From CBDFKU01 sp965248975 (lineage in GTDB: Bacteria > Chloroflexota > Dehalococcoidia > Lucifugimonadales > JAGWBF01), in the NCBI GenBank assembly GCA_965248975.1, contig CBDFKU010000018.1, positions 1 to 64,000 of the forward strand: a DNA stretch of 64,000 nucleotides, in the 5' to 3' direction. The position numbers were made by a program, and so were the translations under genes. Positions 1-9,137 of this stretch are shown here, one piece after another (position 1 is the first letter of the stretch; each line of letters starts with the position of its first letter). Under the pieces are notes generated by a model, which was not told the DNA's origin, ran no database searches, and saw nothing but the letters and a program-made list of their open reading frames with translations.

Positions 1-100
1 GCCCCACAGGGACTCCCTCCGGACAATTCAGGTAATCCGGGGGCGTCCAGTCGGCGTTTGTGGTGAACAGCCGACCAGAGTCGAACTCGGCCTGAAACAC
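1..100 (-). CDS. Unrecognised protein, N-terminal fragment cut by window edge
   Basis: On the minus strand, an open frame runs from just after the stop of the neighbouring substrate-binding protein to the window edge. It has protein-like composition (for example the stretch FQAEFDSGRLFTTNADW). The only plausible start in frame is a GTG at 98-100, with no clear ribosome binding site. It follows the transporter gene in the same direction and may share its transcript. I do not recognise the family, and 33 residues are too few to assign one. Confidence 0.35.
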   Translation of the reverse strand, partial: MFQAEFDSGRLFTTNADWTPPDYLNCPEGVPVG

Positions 101-145
101 GGCCTGGGGGTGTTTCTCGCCGCAGCCTAGTAGGCTAGACCTCTA

Positions 146-2248
146 CTAGCACCTTGGATCGCACCACAGGTGTTCCATCTTCATCTGGTCGTTGAGGCTG
201 ATGGGAGGGTGGAAGTTGTTGATCCTGTCGTCCACGTACATGCCTCTGACGGTCCAGTTAATAAGAATATGTGGGGTGTCCTCCTCCAGGATGATCTTCG
301 AGATCTCGGCGATCATCGCCTTACGCTTCACCCGGTCCTGCTCCCTCTGCTGCTGCACAAAGAGCTCCTCGATCCTGGGATGGGTCCAGCGGCCGAAGTT
401 GGTGAAGGCGTCCTTCACGTACATCCCGGCGATGAAATCATGAGGCTCCGCTATCACCTGGCCATAGCCGGTGGCGTCCATGAAATAGTCCCCGGCCGCA
501 CGCCTCGCACCGCCCGTTGCCGCATCGAGGGCATCTATCCTCAGATCGACACCCAGGAAGGTCCTCATCTGGTCGGTGAATATCTGGGCCATGGGGACGA
601 ACTCAGCTATCGTTCTGGCTATCATGACGGACTCGAACCCCTCTTGCCCAGCCGAGACCAGCAGCCTTTTCGCCTCGGCTATATCATCGGGATGCTTCTG
701 GCCGTCGGCCGTCTCCCTGTAGCCGGGTAGGTTGGCCAGCTCCTCCTCTGTCTGGCTGAACCAGACGCCATTGGGGAAGGGTCCGCCCAGCGAGTCCCGC
801 CCGGAGCTGAAGGTCTCGATAAAGGGCTGACGGTGTGTGGCGAGGTGGAGGGCATGCCTCACCCTGGCATCGGTGAACGGCTCCCGGCTGGTATTTATGT
901 TGAAGAAGAGGACGGCGATGGGGCCGGCATAGAAGACCTTGCCCTTGCCCTCCATCTCCTGGGCGAGCCGCTCATTCTCCGCGCCGCTCAGCTGGTTGGT
1001 GGGGAAGGCGTGGGTGAGGACCTGCCTCGCCTTGAAGGCAGCGAAAACTCTGCCGGGATCCGTGATGATGAAGTACCTCATACCGTCCCAGTAGGGCCGG
1101 CCTTCTTTGAAGTAATCCGGGTTCCTGGTGTACTCCACCACGATGTCCTTATCGTGGTTCACCAACCTGAAGGGGCCCGAGCCGAGGATATTCTCCTCCA
1201 GCCGCATCTCTTCGTCGGTCTTGGTCTCTACATGGTGCTTGGGCCATATCTTGAAATAGTCGGCAGCCAGGTACGCAAGGAAGGGCGCCGCCGGGAACTT
1301 GGTCTCTACCTCCACCGTGCGGCCATCCACCACCCGGGACTCCTTATAGAAAGGCCGGATCAGGCTCACCCGGAGTCTGACCGCGTCGGTGTCCACCATG
1401 CTGTCCAGACTGAATGCCACGTCCTCGGCCGAGACACCTCTGCCATCCATCCACCGGGCACTTTCATTGATGTGGAAGGTGTAAGTCAGGCCGTCGTCGC
1501 TGAGCTCCCAGTCCGTGGCCAGGTCGCCCCGTATGTCGGTCTGGTCGTCGGTCTCGGGGTTGTACTCTACGATGCCGTTATACAGCGGCCCGCCGAACAG
1601 CGAGTGTATGGCATGGCCCTCGTACATGTTCCAGTGAGGAACGGCAAAGGACGACTGCAAAGGGACGTTACAGCACTGTACCCCCCGGATCATCGCAGCG
1701 ACAGTAGGTGTGGACGTAGGGAGAGGCGTCGCCGTTGGCTGAGGGGTGGGGACAGGAGCAGGCGTGGATGTAGGCACCGGCGTGACCGTAGGGAGCGCTT
1801 TCAGGGCTTTCTCTACGATCTGGCCGACTTCCGTGGCGGTCAATGGCGAAGGACCGGCAGCCGCGGCCTCCGATACCGCAGTCGTTACCAGGTCGGCGAC
1901 CTCGTCCCTCGTGACACCGGGAGTCACTGAGGCTTCCACCGCCGACCGCACCAAGGACGTGATCTCATCGGGGCTGGTTCCCTCGGGCACCGCCGCGGTT
2001 ACCGCCGCTTCCACCAGCCGCTGGATCTCCCCCTGGGAAACGGGTTCCGGCACCGCCCGCAGCTCTTCCCGGACGGCGGCCACCACCGATTCCTGTACCG
2101 CCGAGGAAATCGCGCCTACGTCGACCGGCGTAGCCGTGGGCTGGGGTGTGGCGTCGTCCCCGCACGCAAGGACTATCAATAGCAGCACCCCCATCAGTCC
2201 AAGGGCCCAGTATCGAAGTACCTTCGACGGCCTTAGCTTCGCACGCAT
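146..2248 (-). CDS. ABC transporter substrate-binding lipoprotein, family 5 (peptide/nickel type)
   Basis: Extracellular solute-binding component of an oligopeptide-type ABC importer. The 700-residue product begins with a lipoprotein signal peptide: basic N-terminus, hydrophobic core, and a lipobox VLAC with the lipidated Cys at residue 29. Residues about 43-150 hold three degenerate copies of an acidic/Val-rich repeat (DEI/DEV..LV..AV), probably helical. Then comes a Thr/Pro-rich linker (about 153-186), typical of Chloroflexota surface proteins, and a full family 5 binding domain to the end (RGDLATDWELSDDGLTYTF is characteristic). No permease or ATPase gene is adjacent in this window. Substrate unknown. 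The start has no strong alternative because the signal peptide follows it immediately. Confidence 0.88.
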   Translation of the reverse strand: MRAKLRPSKVLRYWALGLMGVLLLIVLACGDDATPQPTATPVDVGAISSAVQESVVAAVREELRAVPEPVSQGEIQRLVEAAVTAAVPEGTSPDEITSLVRSAVEASVTPGVTRDEVADLVTTAVSEAAAAGPSPLTATEVGQIVEKALKALPTVTPVPTSTPAPVPTPQPTATPLPTSTPTVAAMIRGVQCCNVPLQSSFAVPHWNMYEGHAIHSLFGGPLYNGIVEYNPETDDQTDIRGDLATDWELSDDGLTYTFHINESARWMDGRGVSAEDVAFSLDSMVDTDAVRLRVSLIRPFYKESRVVDGRTVEVETKFPAAPFLAYLAADYFKIWPKHHVETKTDEEMRLEENILGSGPFRLVNHDKDIVVEYTRNPDYFKEGRPYWDGMRYFIITDPGRVFAAFKARQVLTHAFPTNQLSGAENERLAQEMEGKGKVFYAGPIAVLFFNINTSREPFTDARVRHALHLATHRQPFIETFSSGRDSLGGPFPNGVWFSQTEEELANLPGYRETADGQKHPDDIAEAKRLLVSAGQEGFESVMIARTIAEFVPMAQIFTDQMRTFLGVDLRIDALDAATGGARRAAGDYFMDATGYGQVIAEPHDFIAGMYVKDAFTNFGRWTHPRIEELFVQQQREQDRVKRKAMIAEISKIILEEDTPHILINWTVRGMYVDDRINNFHPPISLNDQMKMEHLWCDPRC

Positions 2249-2350
2249 CGCACCCCTCCTATCTTTTACGGCCTACTGTCTTTTACGGGCTACTATGCCC
2301 GCCGTATGTTTCCCCCGCCAAGTAGCGGGAGAGACCATGATATGCCTATC

Positions 2351-4078
2351 TCAGCCGTGGCCGTGGAGGAGGACCTTCCCGGGCAGCGACCCAGTTTCCT
2401 TCCCGTTCTCGAAGGTCACCTCTCCGTTCACCAGGATCCACCGGTAGCCTTCCGCCCTCTGTACCCGTCGCCAGTCACCACCGGGCAAGTCGTGTGCGAC
2501 CTCGGTCGGCAGCAGCTTCAGCTCATCCAGGTCGTACACCACGATATCGGCTGGAGCGCCTTCCCGGATAAAGCCCCTGTCCTTGATCCCCCCGAAGAAG
2601 GCCGGCAGATAGCTCAGCTTGTGGTGGGCCTCCTCCAGACTGAGTACCCCGCTGTCGCGGGCCAGCCAGCTTATGGTATCCGTGGGATAGTTTCCCGTCG
2701 TGGCGAACTTGACGTGTGCCCCACCGTCCGACATGCCCGGAAGCATCGACGGCGATCTCAGGACCTCCGCTATGTTGTGAGGGTCTTGACGGGCGAACCT
2801 GCCGATGAACTCGGTCCGGAGGTCGTCGGCCACCGCTATGTCCAGGCAGGCGTCGATAACGTGCTTACCCTCCCGCTCCGCGATCTCGGCAATCGTCAGC
2901 CCCGAGTAGCGTTCCAACTCCGGGCGACCGACCTCCTCGACGACGAGGCCGGCCACATCGCCATCGATCTGGGCCTGGGCCCGGTTACCGCTGTCCCACT
3001 CGGCACGCAGCTTGGCCCGTAGCTCGGGAGCCTGCATCTTCAGCTTCTTCTCTTCCAGCGAGCCCGTGGTCATCTCCCGCCAAGCGGGACTGGCATCGAA
3101 CAGGTTCCAATCCCGGAAGGTGAACTCCAGCCCACCCCTGGCCGTCTGGCCCTGCCCGTAGATCCGCAGCCCTTTCCCCTTCGAGGCTTCCAGCCAGCGC
3201 AGTTTCTCCCGGTGTTGCTCTGGGTCCCGGTCGCTGGGCGTCACGACCTGGTAGAGGATGGGGCGACGGCAGGCTTCGGCCAGCTTCTCGTAGAACCTCA
3301 ACTGATCCTCGTGCAGAACGCTGCCGTCATCGCCCCTACGACTATAGCTCAGCTGTATGAGGCCCCTGTCTTTCTCCGCCAGGACCCTGCCGAAGGTGAG
3401 GATCTCCTCCTCGGCCATCAGGTCGGTGATCATGGGCGTGCCGTCGTAGTCTCGCTGCCCCGAATTCGGCCCCAGGACCTGAGCCGACCATCCGCAGGCA
3501 CCGGCGTCCATCCCCTCGTCCACCAGCCGGCACATCTCATCTAGCTCGGCCTCTGTGGGCCTCCTCTCTTTCGCACCTTCCCATCCCATTACCCAGGTGT
3601 ACACGGGCGTCAGGGGCACATAGCTGATCATGTTTACGCCCTTTGGGACCCGGTTCTGCATGCGCTCCAGGAACTGGGGGAAGCTCACCCAGTCCCAGGA
3701 CATCCCCAGCTTCATCGCGTCGTAGGGAATGGCCTCGTTGCGGGTCAGGGTCAGCATCGCCCGGTCCCAGTCCTCGATCCGACAGGGGGCGAAGCCGAAG
3801 CCGCAGTTACCGATGGCAACGGTGGTCACGCCGTGCCAGCCCGAAATGGTGCAGTACGGGTCCCACTGGACCTGGGCGTCGTAGTGGGTGTGGAGGTCCA
3901 CGAAGCCGGGGGCGACGATGAGGCCCGGGGCATCCAGCACTCGGGTAGCGGTGCCGCCCCGCAGGCCGCCGATCTGGGCTATCTTGCCGTCCTTGATGGC
4001 CACGTCGCTCACGTAGCGAGGCGTGAGCAACCCATCGACGATCGTCCCTCCCTTGAGTATGGCGTCAAACTTCGGCAT
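2351..4078 (-). CDS. N-acyl-D-amino-acid deacylase-like amidohydrolase
   Basis: A 575-residue metal-dependent amidohydrolase of the D-aminoacylase/dihydroorotase-like superfamily, predicted to hydrolyse N-acyl or cyclic amide substrates in the cytoplasm. The N-terminal beta-sandwich segment carries the AILKGGTIVDG motif. The first metal-binding HxH is at residues 63-65 (DLHTHYDAQ), followed by the conserved GNCGFGFAPC segment. Near the C-terminus lie the SDGGAH metal-site motif and the family tail with RGFIREGAPADIVVYD. A close paralogue lies at 12375-14099. The exact substrate cannot be read from sequence, and many proteins annotated as D-aminoacylases in these bacteria are uncharacterised. 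Confidence 0.88.
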   Translation of the reverse strand: MPKFDAILKGGTIVDGLLTPRYVSDVAIKDGKIAQIGGLRGGTATRVLDAPGLIVAPGFVDLHTHYDAQVQWDPYCTISGWHGVTTVAIGNCGFGFAPCRIEDWDRAMLTLTRNEAIPYDAMKLGMSWDWVSFPQFLERMQNRVPKGVNMISYVPLTPVYTWVMGWEGAKERRPTEAELDEMCRLVDEGMDAGACGWSAQVLGPNSGQRDYDGTPMITDLMAEEEILTFGRVLAEKDRGLIQLSYSRRGDDGSVLHEDQLRFYEKLAEACRRPILYQVVTPSDRDPEQHREKLRWLEASKGKGLRIYGQGQTARGGLEFTFRDWNLFDASPAWREMTTGSLEEKKLKMQAPELRAKLRAEWDSGNRAQAQIDGDVAGLVVEEVGRPELERYSGLTIAEIAEREGKHVIDACLDIAVADDLRTEFIGRFARQDPHNIAEVLRSPSMLPGMSDGGAHVKFATTGNYPTDTISWLARDSGVLSLEEAHHKLSYLPAFFGGIKDRGFIREGAPADIVVYDLDELKLLPTEVAHDLPGGDWRRVQRAEGYRWILVNGEVTFENGKETGSLPGKVLLHGHG

Positions 4079-4472
4079 CGTTTACGATCAACGCTCGTGA
4101 GATTCGCGGGAATGCTAACATGTATCCTATTGGAGTGTCAATCTAGCTAATAGGGCTATCGGCGTTAAGCGCTGGTCCACGAATATCGTAATAACGAACA
4201 TCGGACAGCAGGAAATCGACGATACAGGGAAGGCCTCCAGGGAGGGTGTGAACCAGACACGGTGTAGGATGTAATCACAATCGTTCCGGCCGACATTGGG
4301 GCCTGGCGCGGGCCTTAGCGTTTTACGTGTGAAATCCTGGTCGATATGAGCCAAGATTGACAGCCAAACGGCCGTAAATTAAGATGACCTGAAAGCCAGG
4401 ACGACGAAAAGAGAGGCCCGCGGCTGGCCTTTTGAAGAAGCCAGCGAGACCCGGATTAGCAAGGGGGCGTAG
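4079..4472. other. Divergent intergenic region
   Basis: This 394-base gap separates the leftward amidohydrolase from the rightward DUF1800 gene and contains no convincing gene. A promoter-like pair for the rightward genes is listed separately. The leftward gene is probably served from about 4090-4140, which is AT-richer than its surroundings. Confidence 0.5.
4357..4385 (+). promoter_or_regulatory. Sigma-70-like promoter for the DUF1800 operon
   Basis: A perfect -35 box TTGACA (4357-4362) is separated by 17 bases from TAAGAT (4380-4385, four of six consensus positions). It lies 88 bases upstream of the DUF1800 start. This is a sequence match only. Confidence 0.45.
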
Positions 4473-5891
4473 ATGGCAGACGCTGACATAGCCTTGATGG
4501 CCCATCTCATGCGCCGCGCCGGTTTTGGGGCTGCACGCGATGAGCTGGAGGCCAAGGCCGCCAAAGGATACGAAGCGGTGGTGGAAGAGCTGCTGAATCC
4601 CGCAGGCCAGCCCGACGTGGAAGTGGACCTCATGGAACGGTACATGCCCGAATATGGCGAGTTGGAGGTCCAGTTCGCCGCTCAGCAGGCCTGGATGTAC
4701 CGGATGATCAACAGCAGGCGCCAGCTCCAGGAGAAGATGTGCCTCTTCTGGCACGGCATACTGGTCACGGGCTGGGCCAAGGTAGACCACTCCCGCATGA
4801 TGATGATCTACCTCGACATGTTCCGCCGCCACGGCATGGGCAACTATCGGGACCTGCTGGTGAAGTTGTCCCGGCACCCCACCATGCTCCAGTACCTGGA
4901 CAACATCTATAACCACAAGGACTCCATCAACGAGAACTACGGCAGGGAGCTGCTGGAGCTGTTCTCCATGGGTGTGGGCATGGACGGGGAGAATAACTAC
5001 ACCGAGGACGACGTCAAGGCCTGTGCCCGTGCCTTTACCGGCTGGAATCTGGAGCCGACTATATCGATTCTCCCTTACGGCCGATACGACTGGGAGTTCG
5101 TCTACGATCCCGGAGACCACGACAATGGCGAGAAGACCTTCCTGGGCCGTACCGGCCGTTTCAACGGGGAGGACATCGTCGACATAGTCGTGGGCCAGCC
5201 GGCCACGGCCAGGTTCATCTCTCGGCACCTGTATAACTTCTTCGTGGCCGACGAGGCCCCTGTGCCCGCCTGGAAGAATACGCCTCCCAGGGATATGGAG
5301 GCGATCGCCATTCTAGAGAAGGCCTTCATCGAGAACAACTTCGAGATGCGGCCCGTGCTCCGAACCCTGTTCAACTCCGACTTCTTCAAGAGCTCCCGTT
5401 TCCTCAAGATGAAGAGCCCTGCCGAGGTAGTGGCCGGCACACTGCGGCTGGTAAAGGACCACTTCGAGGTCAAGTTCGGCCTATACAACGCGACACGGGT
5501 TTGCGCCTACATGGGCCAGGAGCTGATCAACCCTCCTTCCGTGGAAGGATGGCATACCGGCAAGGAGTGGATAGACAGCGGCACCCTGGTGGAACGCATC
5601 AACTTCGTCGCCGATCAGGTGGGCAACCTGGAGCTGCCGGGCGTCGAGCTGATCGTAGACCGGATGAGCGCCGGGACCGCCACCATGTCGCCGGAAGATT
5701 TTGTGGACCGCTGCTTGGACCTGATAGGACCGATGGAGGTCGACGAGGATACCCGCGCCGGGCTGATAGACCACGCCAGCCGCGGCGGGGATCCGGGATC
5801 GACCACCGAGGATGAAAGCGGAGCGTTCCCCAAGAGGGTAGCACAGATGCTCCAGCTGATAGCCGCGACGGTAGAGTACCAGTACGCCTGA
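4473..5891 (+). CDS. DUF1800 family protein
   Basis: A 472-residue protein of the DUF1800 family, which is almost always found beside a DUF1501 protein as here. The function of the pair is unknown; exported versions are common in planctomycetes and other polymer-degrading bacteria. The family start AHLMRRAGFGA is followed by helical segments with conserved motifs such as NYGRELLELFSMGVG, ARAFTGW and PPSVEGWHTGKEWI. No signal peptide is visible, unlike many relatives. The ATG follows AAGGGGG at a suitable distance. It is first in an operon with the DUF1501 gene (16-base gap) and probably the NHL-repeat gene. Confidence 0.88.
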   Translation: MADADIALMAHLMRRAGFGAARDELEAKAAKGYEAVVEELLNPAGQPDVEVDLMERYMPEYGELEVQFAAQQAWMYRMINSRRQLQEKMCLFWHGILVTGWAKVDHSRMMMIYLDMFRRHGMGNYRDLLVKLSRHPTMLQYLDNIYNHKDSINENYGRELLELFSMGVGMDGENNYTEDDVKACARAFTGWNLEPTISILPYGRYDWEFVYDPGDHDNGEKTFLGRTGRFNGEDIVDIVVGQPATARFISRHLYNFFVADEAPVPAWKNTPPRDMEAIAILEKAFIENNFEMRPVLRTLFNSDFFKSSRFLKMKSPAEVVAGTLRLVKDHFEVKFGLYNATRVCAYMGQELINPPSVEGWHTGKEWIDSGTLVERINFVADQVGNLELPGVELIVDRMSAGTATMSPEDFVDRCLDLIGPMEVDEDTRAGLIDHASRGGDPGSTTEDESGAFPKRVAQMLQLIAATVEYQYA

Positions 5892-5907
5892 TCGGTATGG
5901 GAGGATA

Positions 5908-7047
5908 ATGATGGCATCCGACACGAAGGACCGCGTCCTGGTAGTGCTGGCGTTGCACGGTGGCAACGACGGCCTGAATTCCCTTGTTCCCTACACCAAC
6001 CCGCTGTACTACGATTACAGGCCCGGCCTGGGAATCCCCGACGACCAGGTGCTTCCTATCAATAGCGAGCTGGGCTTCCATCCCAGCATGGTGGAGCTGA
6101 AGGGGATGTACGACGAGGGCGATGTCGCGGTGATACAGGGAGTTGGCTATCCCCATCCCGACCGGTCCCACTTCCGTTCCATGGACATCTGGCATACCTG
6201 CGAGCCGGACAAGATAGTCGACGAGGGCTGGCTGGGCCGCGCCATCCGTGACCTGGACCCCGGCGGCGAGAACGTGCTGACGGGGCTGAACTACGGCCGG
6301 GGACTGCCCAGGGCCATGGTGGCGCAGGGCGTGCCGGTGGCCTCCGTGGGGAACATCGATACCTACGGCGTGCTGACGGGGATCGCTGTGGAAGAGGAAC
6401 GGGCGCAGGCCCTCGAAGTGTTCTCGCGGATGTACGCTCCTGCCATAGGCACCGGCCCCGTGAAGGACTACATGAGGGAGACGGGTCGCGCCGCTCTGAA
6501 GGGCGCCGACATACTGAAGACCGCCCCCGCCAAGTACTCCTCCACGGTAGAGTACGCCAACAACCCCATCGCCCAAGGCTTGAAGGGAATAGCCCAGGTG
6601 CACCTGGCGGACCTGGGCACCAGGATCATGTACACCACCTCTCCCTTCAACGTCTTTGACACCCACGCCAACCAGGCGGGGGTCCACGCACGACTGTGGA
6701 TCGACGTGTCCCAGGCCGTGGCCGACTTCTATCAGGACCTGAGGGAACACGACAGGGGCGAAGAGGTGCTTTTGTTCATGTTTACCGAGTTCGGAAGGCG
6801 CGCGCGGGACAACGGCGGCGGCACGGACCACGGCACCGGCGGGCACTGCTGGGTCATAGGGGACCAGGTGAAGGGTGGACTGTATGGCGAGTACCCCTCG
6901 CTGAAGCCGGAGGACCTGGAGGACGGGGGGGACCTGCTGCACACCGTGGATTTCCGCAGCGTGTACGCCACCATGCTGGAGAAATGGCTGGAGCTGGACT
7001 CGAAGGCCGTCGTAGGCGGCGCCTTCGAGCAGCTCGATTTCCTGTAG
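5908..7047 (+). CDS. DUF1501 family protein
   Basis: A 379-residue DUF1501 protein, a family with a sulfatase/alkaline-phosphatase-like fold and no proven reaction. Visible family features are the N-terminal LALHGGNDGLN, HPDRSHFRSMDIWHT, the FTEFGRR motif and the GTDHGTGGHCWVIG segment near residues 305-320, which supplies likely metal ligands. Many homologues carry a Tat signal; this one begins directly with the core domain, so it is predicted to be cytoplasmic. The start is ATG ATG with GGGAGG upstream, and the second ATG at 5911 is equally possible. It is translationally close to the DUF1800 gene, supporting a joint function. Confidence 0.88.
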   Translation: MMASDTKDRVLVVLALHGGNDGLNSLVPYTNPLYYDYRPGLGIPDDQVLPINSELGFHPSMVELKGMYDEGDVAVIQGVGYPHPDRSHFRSMDIWHTCEPDKIVDEGWLGRAIRDLDPGGENVLTGLNYGRGLPRAMVAQGVPVASVGNIDTYGVLTGIAVEEERAQALEVFSRMYAPAIGTGPVKDYMRETGRAALKGADILKTAPAKYSSTVEYANNPIAQGLKGIAQVHLADLGTRIMYTTSPFNVFDTHANQAGVHARLWIDVSQAVADFYQDLREHDRGEEVLLFMFTEFGRRARDNGGGTDHGTGGHCWVIGDQVKGGLYGEYPSLKPEDLEDGGDLLHTVDFRSVYATMLEKWLELDSKAVVGGAFEQLDFL

Positions 7048-7086
7048 CCGACGAAAATGCTCAGCTGAGGTCTACGAGGTTGACTT

Positions 7087-8073
7087 ATGAGTAGCGTGTT
7101 TTACGGCATCACCACCCGTTTATATCACTATGACCGCACTATCGGGAAGCGTGTCCTTACGGGAGCGGGATTCAGGGTTCCGGTGGCCTTGGCCCTGGGT
7201 CCCGAGGGCCGCATCTACGTAGTAAACCGGCCCCTCGAGTTCTGGCCCGACAACATGCGGGTCACCATAGTGACCATCGACGAGGAGTTCATCGGCCAGT
7301 TCTCCAATTTCGGCGATGGGGACGGCCAGCTTAAGTGGCCGACGTCCATCGCCCTGGACAGCGAGCATAGAGTGTACGTGGCCGACGAGTGGCTCAACCG
7401 GATCTCCATATTCGACAAGGATGGGGAGTTCCTCGACAAGTGGGGCGTGCCGGGCTCCGATGACAGCCAGCTCGACAGGCCCTCCGGAATCAGGTTTGAT
7501 AAAGAAGACAACCTCTTCCTGGTCGATAGCTCTAACAACCGGGTCCAGGTGTTCACCAAGGATGGCAAGCTCCTGGCCAAGTGGGGTGAGGCGGGCAGTG
7601 GCGATGGCCAGTTCAATCTGCCGTGGGGTCTGGCCATCGACGATAATGGTGACGTATACGTGGCCGACTGGCGCAACGACCGGATCCAGAAGTTTACCCC
7701 CGACGGCCGGTTTCTGGCCGAGTTCGGCTCTTCGGGGAGTGGGACCGGGGAGTTCAATCGCCCCACCGACATCGCCGTGGACAAAGAGGGGGATATTTAC
7801 GTGGCCGACTGGTGGAACGACCGCGTCCAGGTGCTCACCCCCGATGGCAGGCACATCACGACCTTTACCGGTGACGCGGACCTCTCGAAGTGGGGAGAGG
7901 AGATGTTGGCGGCCAGCCCGGACATGGTCAGGCAGCGTAACCTGGTCAGAGACCTGGGGCCTGAGAGGCGCTTCTTTCGGCCCGTTGCGCTGGCGATCGA
8001 CGATGAGGGCAGAATCATAGTCCTTGACGGCCATCGCGGCCGCCTCCAGGTGTACCAGAAGGACGACTATTAG
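7087..8073 (+). CDS. NHL-repeat beta-propeller protein
   Basis: A 328-residue protein made almost entirely of NHL repeats. At least five copies of the pattern G.GDGQ...P..IA.D....VYVAD..N.RI..F...G can be followed from about residue 70 to 270. This predicts a six-bladed beta-propeller, a binding scaffold rather than an obvious enzyme. There is no signal peptide or membrane segment. It follows the DUF1501 gene by 39 bases in the same direction and may be co-transcribed. Ligand unknown. Confidence 0.85.
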   Translation: MSSVFYGITTRLYHYDRTIGKRVLTGAGFRVPVALALGPEGRIYVVNRPLEFWPDNMRVTIVTIDEEFIGQFSNFGDGDGQLKWPTSIALDSEHRVYVADEWLNRISIFDKDGEFLDKWGVPGSDDSQLDRPSGIRFDKEDNLFLVDSSNNRVQVFTKDGKLLAKWGEAGSGDGQFNLPWGLAIDDNGDVYVADWRNDRIQKFTPDGRFLAEFGSSGSGTGEFNRPTDIAVDKEGDIYVADWWNDRVQVLTPDGRHITTFTGDADLSKWGEEMLAASPDMVRQRNLVRDLGPERRFFRPVALAIDDEGRIIVLDGHRGRLQVYQKDDY

Positions 8074-8093
8074 GGGACGGCCATCGACCGCGC

Positions 8094-8897
8094 CTAGGTA
8101 TGGGCGAACCAGTCCAGGATCAGGCGATCGTACTCCTCCCGGAACTGGCTCCCATAGTTGTGGCTGGTGTTCTCGAAGATGTGAAGCTTGGCGCCCGGGA
8201 TCCGGGCCGCCACTTCCCGGGCGTACCGCGGCCCGGTGATGAAATCTTCCCAGCCACCGCAGGTTACCAACGTGGGGCACTTGACCAGGTGAAGGCGGTC
8301 TGTGACGTCGTGGCCCACGTAGGCGTCAACGGTGCGGTCGTAGGCCCAGGGCTGTAGGAACGGATTGTGATCGATGCGGTTCGCGACGGCGGCTTGAGTG
8401 CTTTCCGGATGGGCGTTGTAGTACTCGGGGGTGACGCACCAGAGGTGCACCTCCCGGGCCCAGAGCACCGGGTCCTGCCGGCGCAGCTCCTTCCAGACGT
8501 GCATCACCTCGCGCAAGAAAGGGTCGACCCTGGCGCACCCGGCGCCCACCGAGAGAGAGCGGACCTTGTCCGGATGGTTGATGGCTAGCTGTAGGGCCAC
8601 TATCCCGCCCATGCCTCCCTGGCCCAGGACCCTCACGCCATCGAGGTCGAGCCGCTCCAGCAGGCCGTTAAGGTCGTCTCCCATCGTCTCGGTGGTGTAG
8701 GGAGCGTCGGGCGCGTCCGTTCCACCCATGCCCCGGTGGTCGTGGACTATGCACCTGTAACGCTTGGTGAACTCTTCCCGTTGTGGCCCCTCCAGCCAGC
8801 GCGGTCCAAGGCCCCAGCCTCCGGTTACGAGCAAGGGGTCTCCCTCGCCGGCCTCCTGGTAGTGCATCTCGATGTCCGAAACCCTGACCTTTGGCAT
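8094..8897 (-). CDS. Alpha/beta hydrolase-fold protein lacking the canonical nucleophile serine
   Basis: A 267-residue alpha/beta hydrolase-fold protein. The start is the ATG at 8897, which has GGAGGT six bases upstream; a longer frame upstream is not supported. The oxyanion-side segment LVTGGWGLGPRW, the DHRGMGGTDAP loop and a late histidine (ENTSHNYG) all fit the family. At the nucleophile elbow, where relatives read G-H-S-M-G-G, this protein reads GQGGMGG, so the catalytic Ser appears replaced by Gly. It may be a non-hydrolytic relative, like the cofactorless dioxygenases and lyases of this fold, or inactive. It converges with the NHL gene. Confidence 0.8.
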   Translation of the reverse strand: MPKVRVSDIEMHYQEAGEGDPLLVTGGWGLGPRWLEGPQREEFTKRYRCIVHDHRGMGGTDAPDAPYTTETMGDDLNGLLERLDLDGVRVLGQGGMGGIVALQLAINHPDKVRSLSVGAGCARVDPFLREVMHVWKELRRQDPVLWAREVHLWCVTPEYYNAHPESTQAAVANRIDHNPFLQPWAYDRTVDAYVGHDVTDRLHLVKCPTLVTCGGWEDFITGPRYAREVAARIPGAKLHIFENTSHNYGSQFREEYDRLILDWFAHT

Positions 8898-8963
8898 CGC
8901 TACCTCCGCCCTTTGTGACGCCCCTTCCGATCCTAATGAGCTAGCCCCATGTGCCGGTTTTCC

Positions 8964-9096
8964 CATGTCACCCCTTCGGCTGGCTCAGGGCAGGCTCTGA
9001 GCGGCAGCGAAGGGTCTGGAGGGGAGGGGGTTCCTGGCGAGGTAATACCCCCCTCTAGATTCTTCGCCCGCCTTCAGCGGGCTCAGAATGACATGG
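8964..9096. repeat. Interspersed palindromic element (MITE/REP-like)
   Basis: A 133-base non-coding stretch bounded by CATGTCA (8964-8970) and its exact inverse TGACATG (9090-9096). Inside are a GC-rich imperfect palindrome (TTCGGCTGGCTCAG paired against CTCTGAGCGGCAGCGAAG) and the motif GATTCTTCGCCC followed by GGGCTCAGAATGACA. Sequences of this form are dispersed in many bacterial genomes. No protein is encoded. Only one copy is seen in this window, so mobility is not shown. Confidence 0.5.
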
Positions 9097-9137
9097 TGCA
9101 GTGTCGTATCCTACAAAAAAACTGCACATCGGGTTAA

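Noticed and set aside
4323..5228. Long minus-strand open frame under DUF1800
   Set aside because: Shadow of a well-supported gene; composition is that of antisense to coding DNA and it lacks a start signal.
5599..6942. 447-codon minus-strand frame under DUF1501
   Set aside because: Antisense shadow of the DUF1501 gene, which has all its family motifs.
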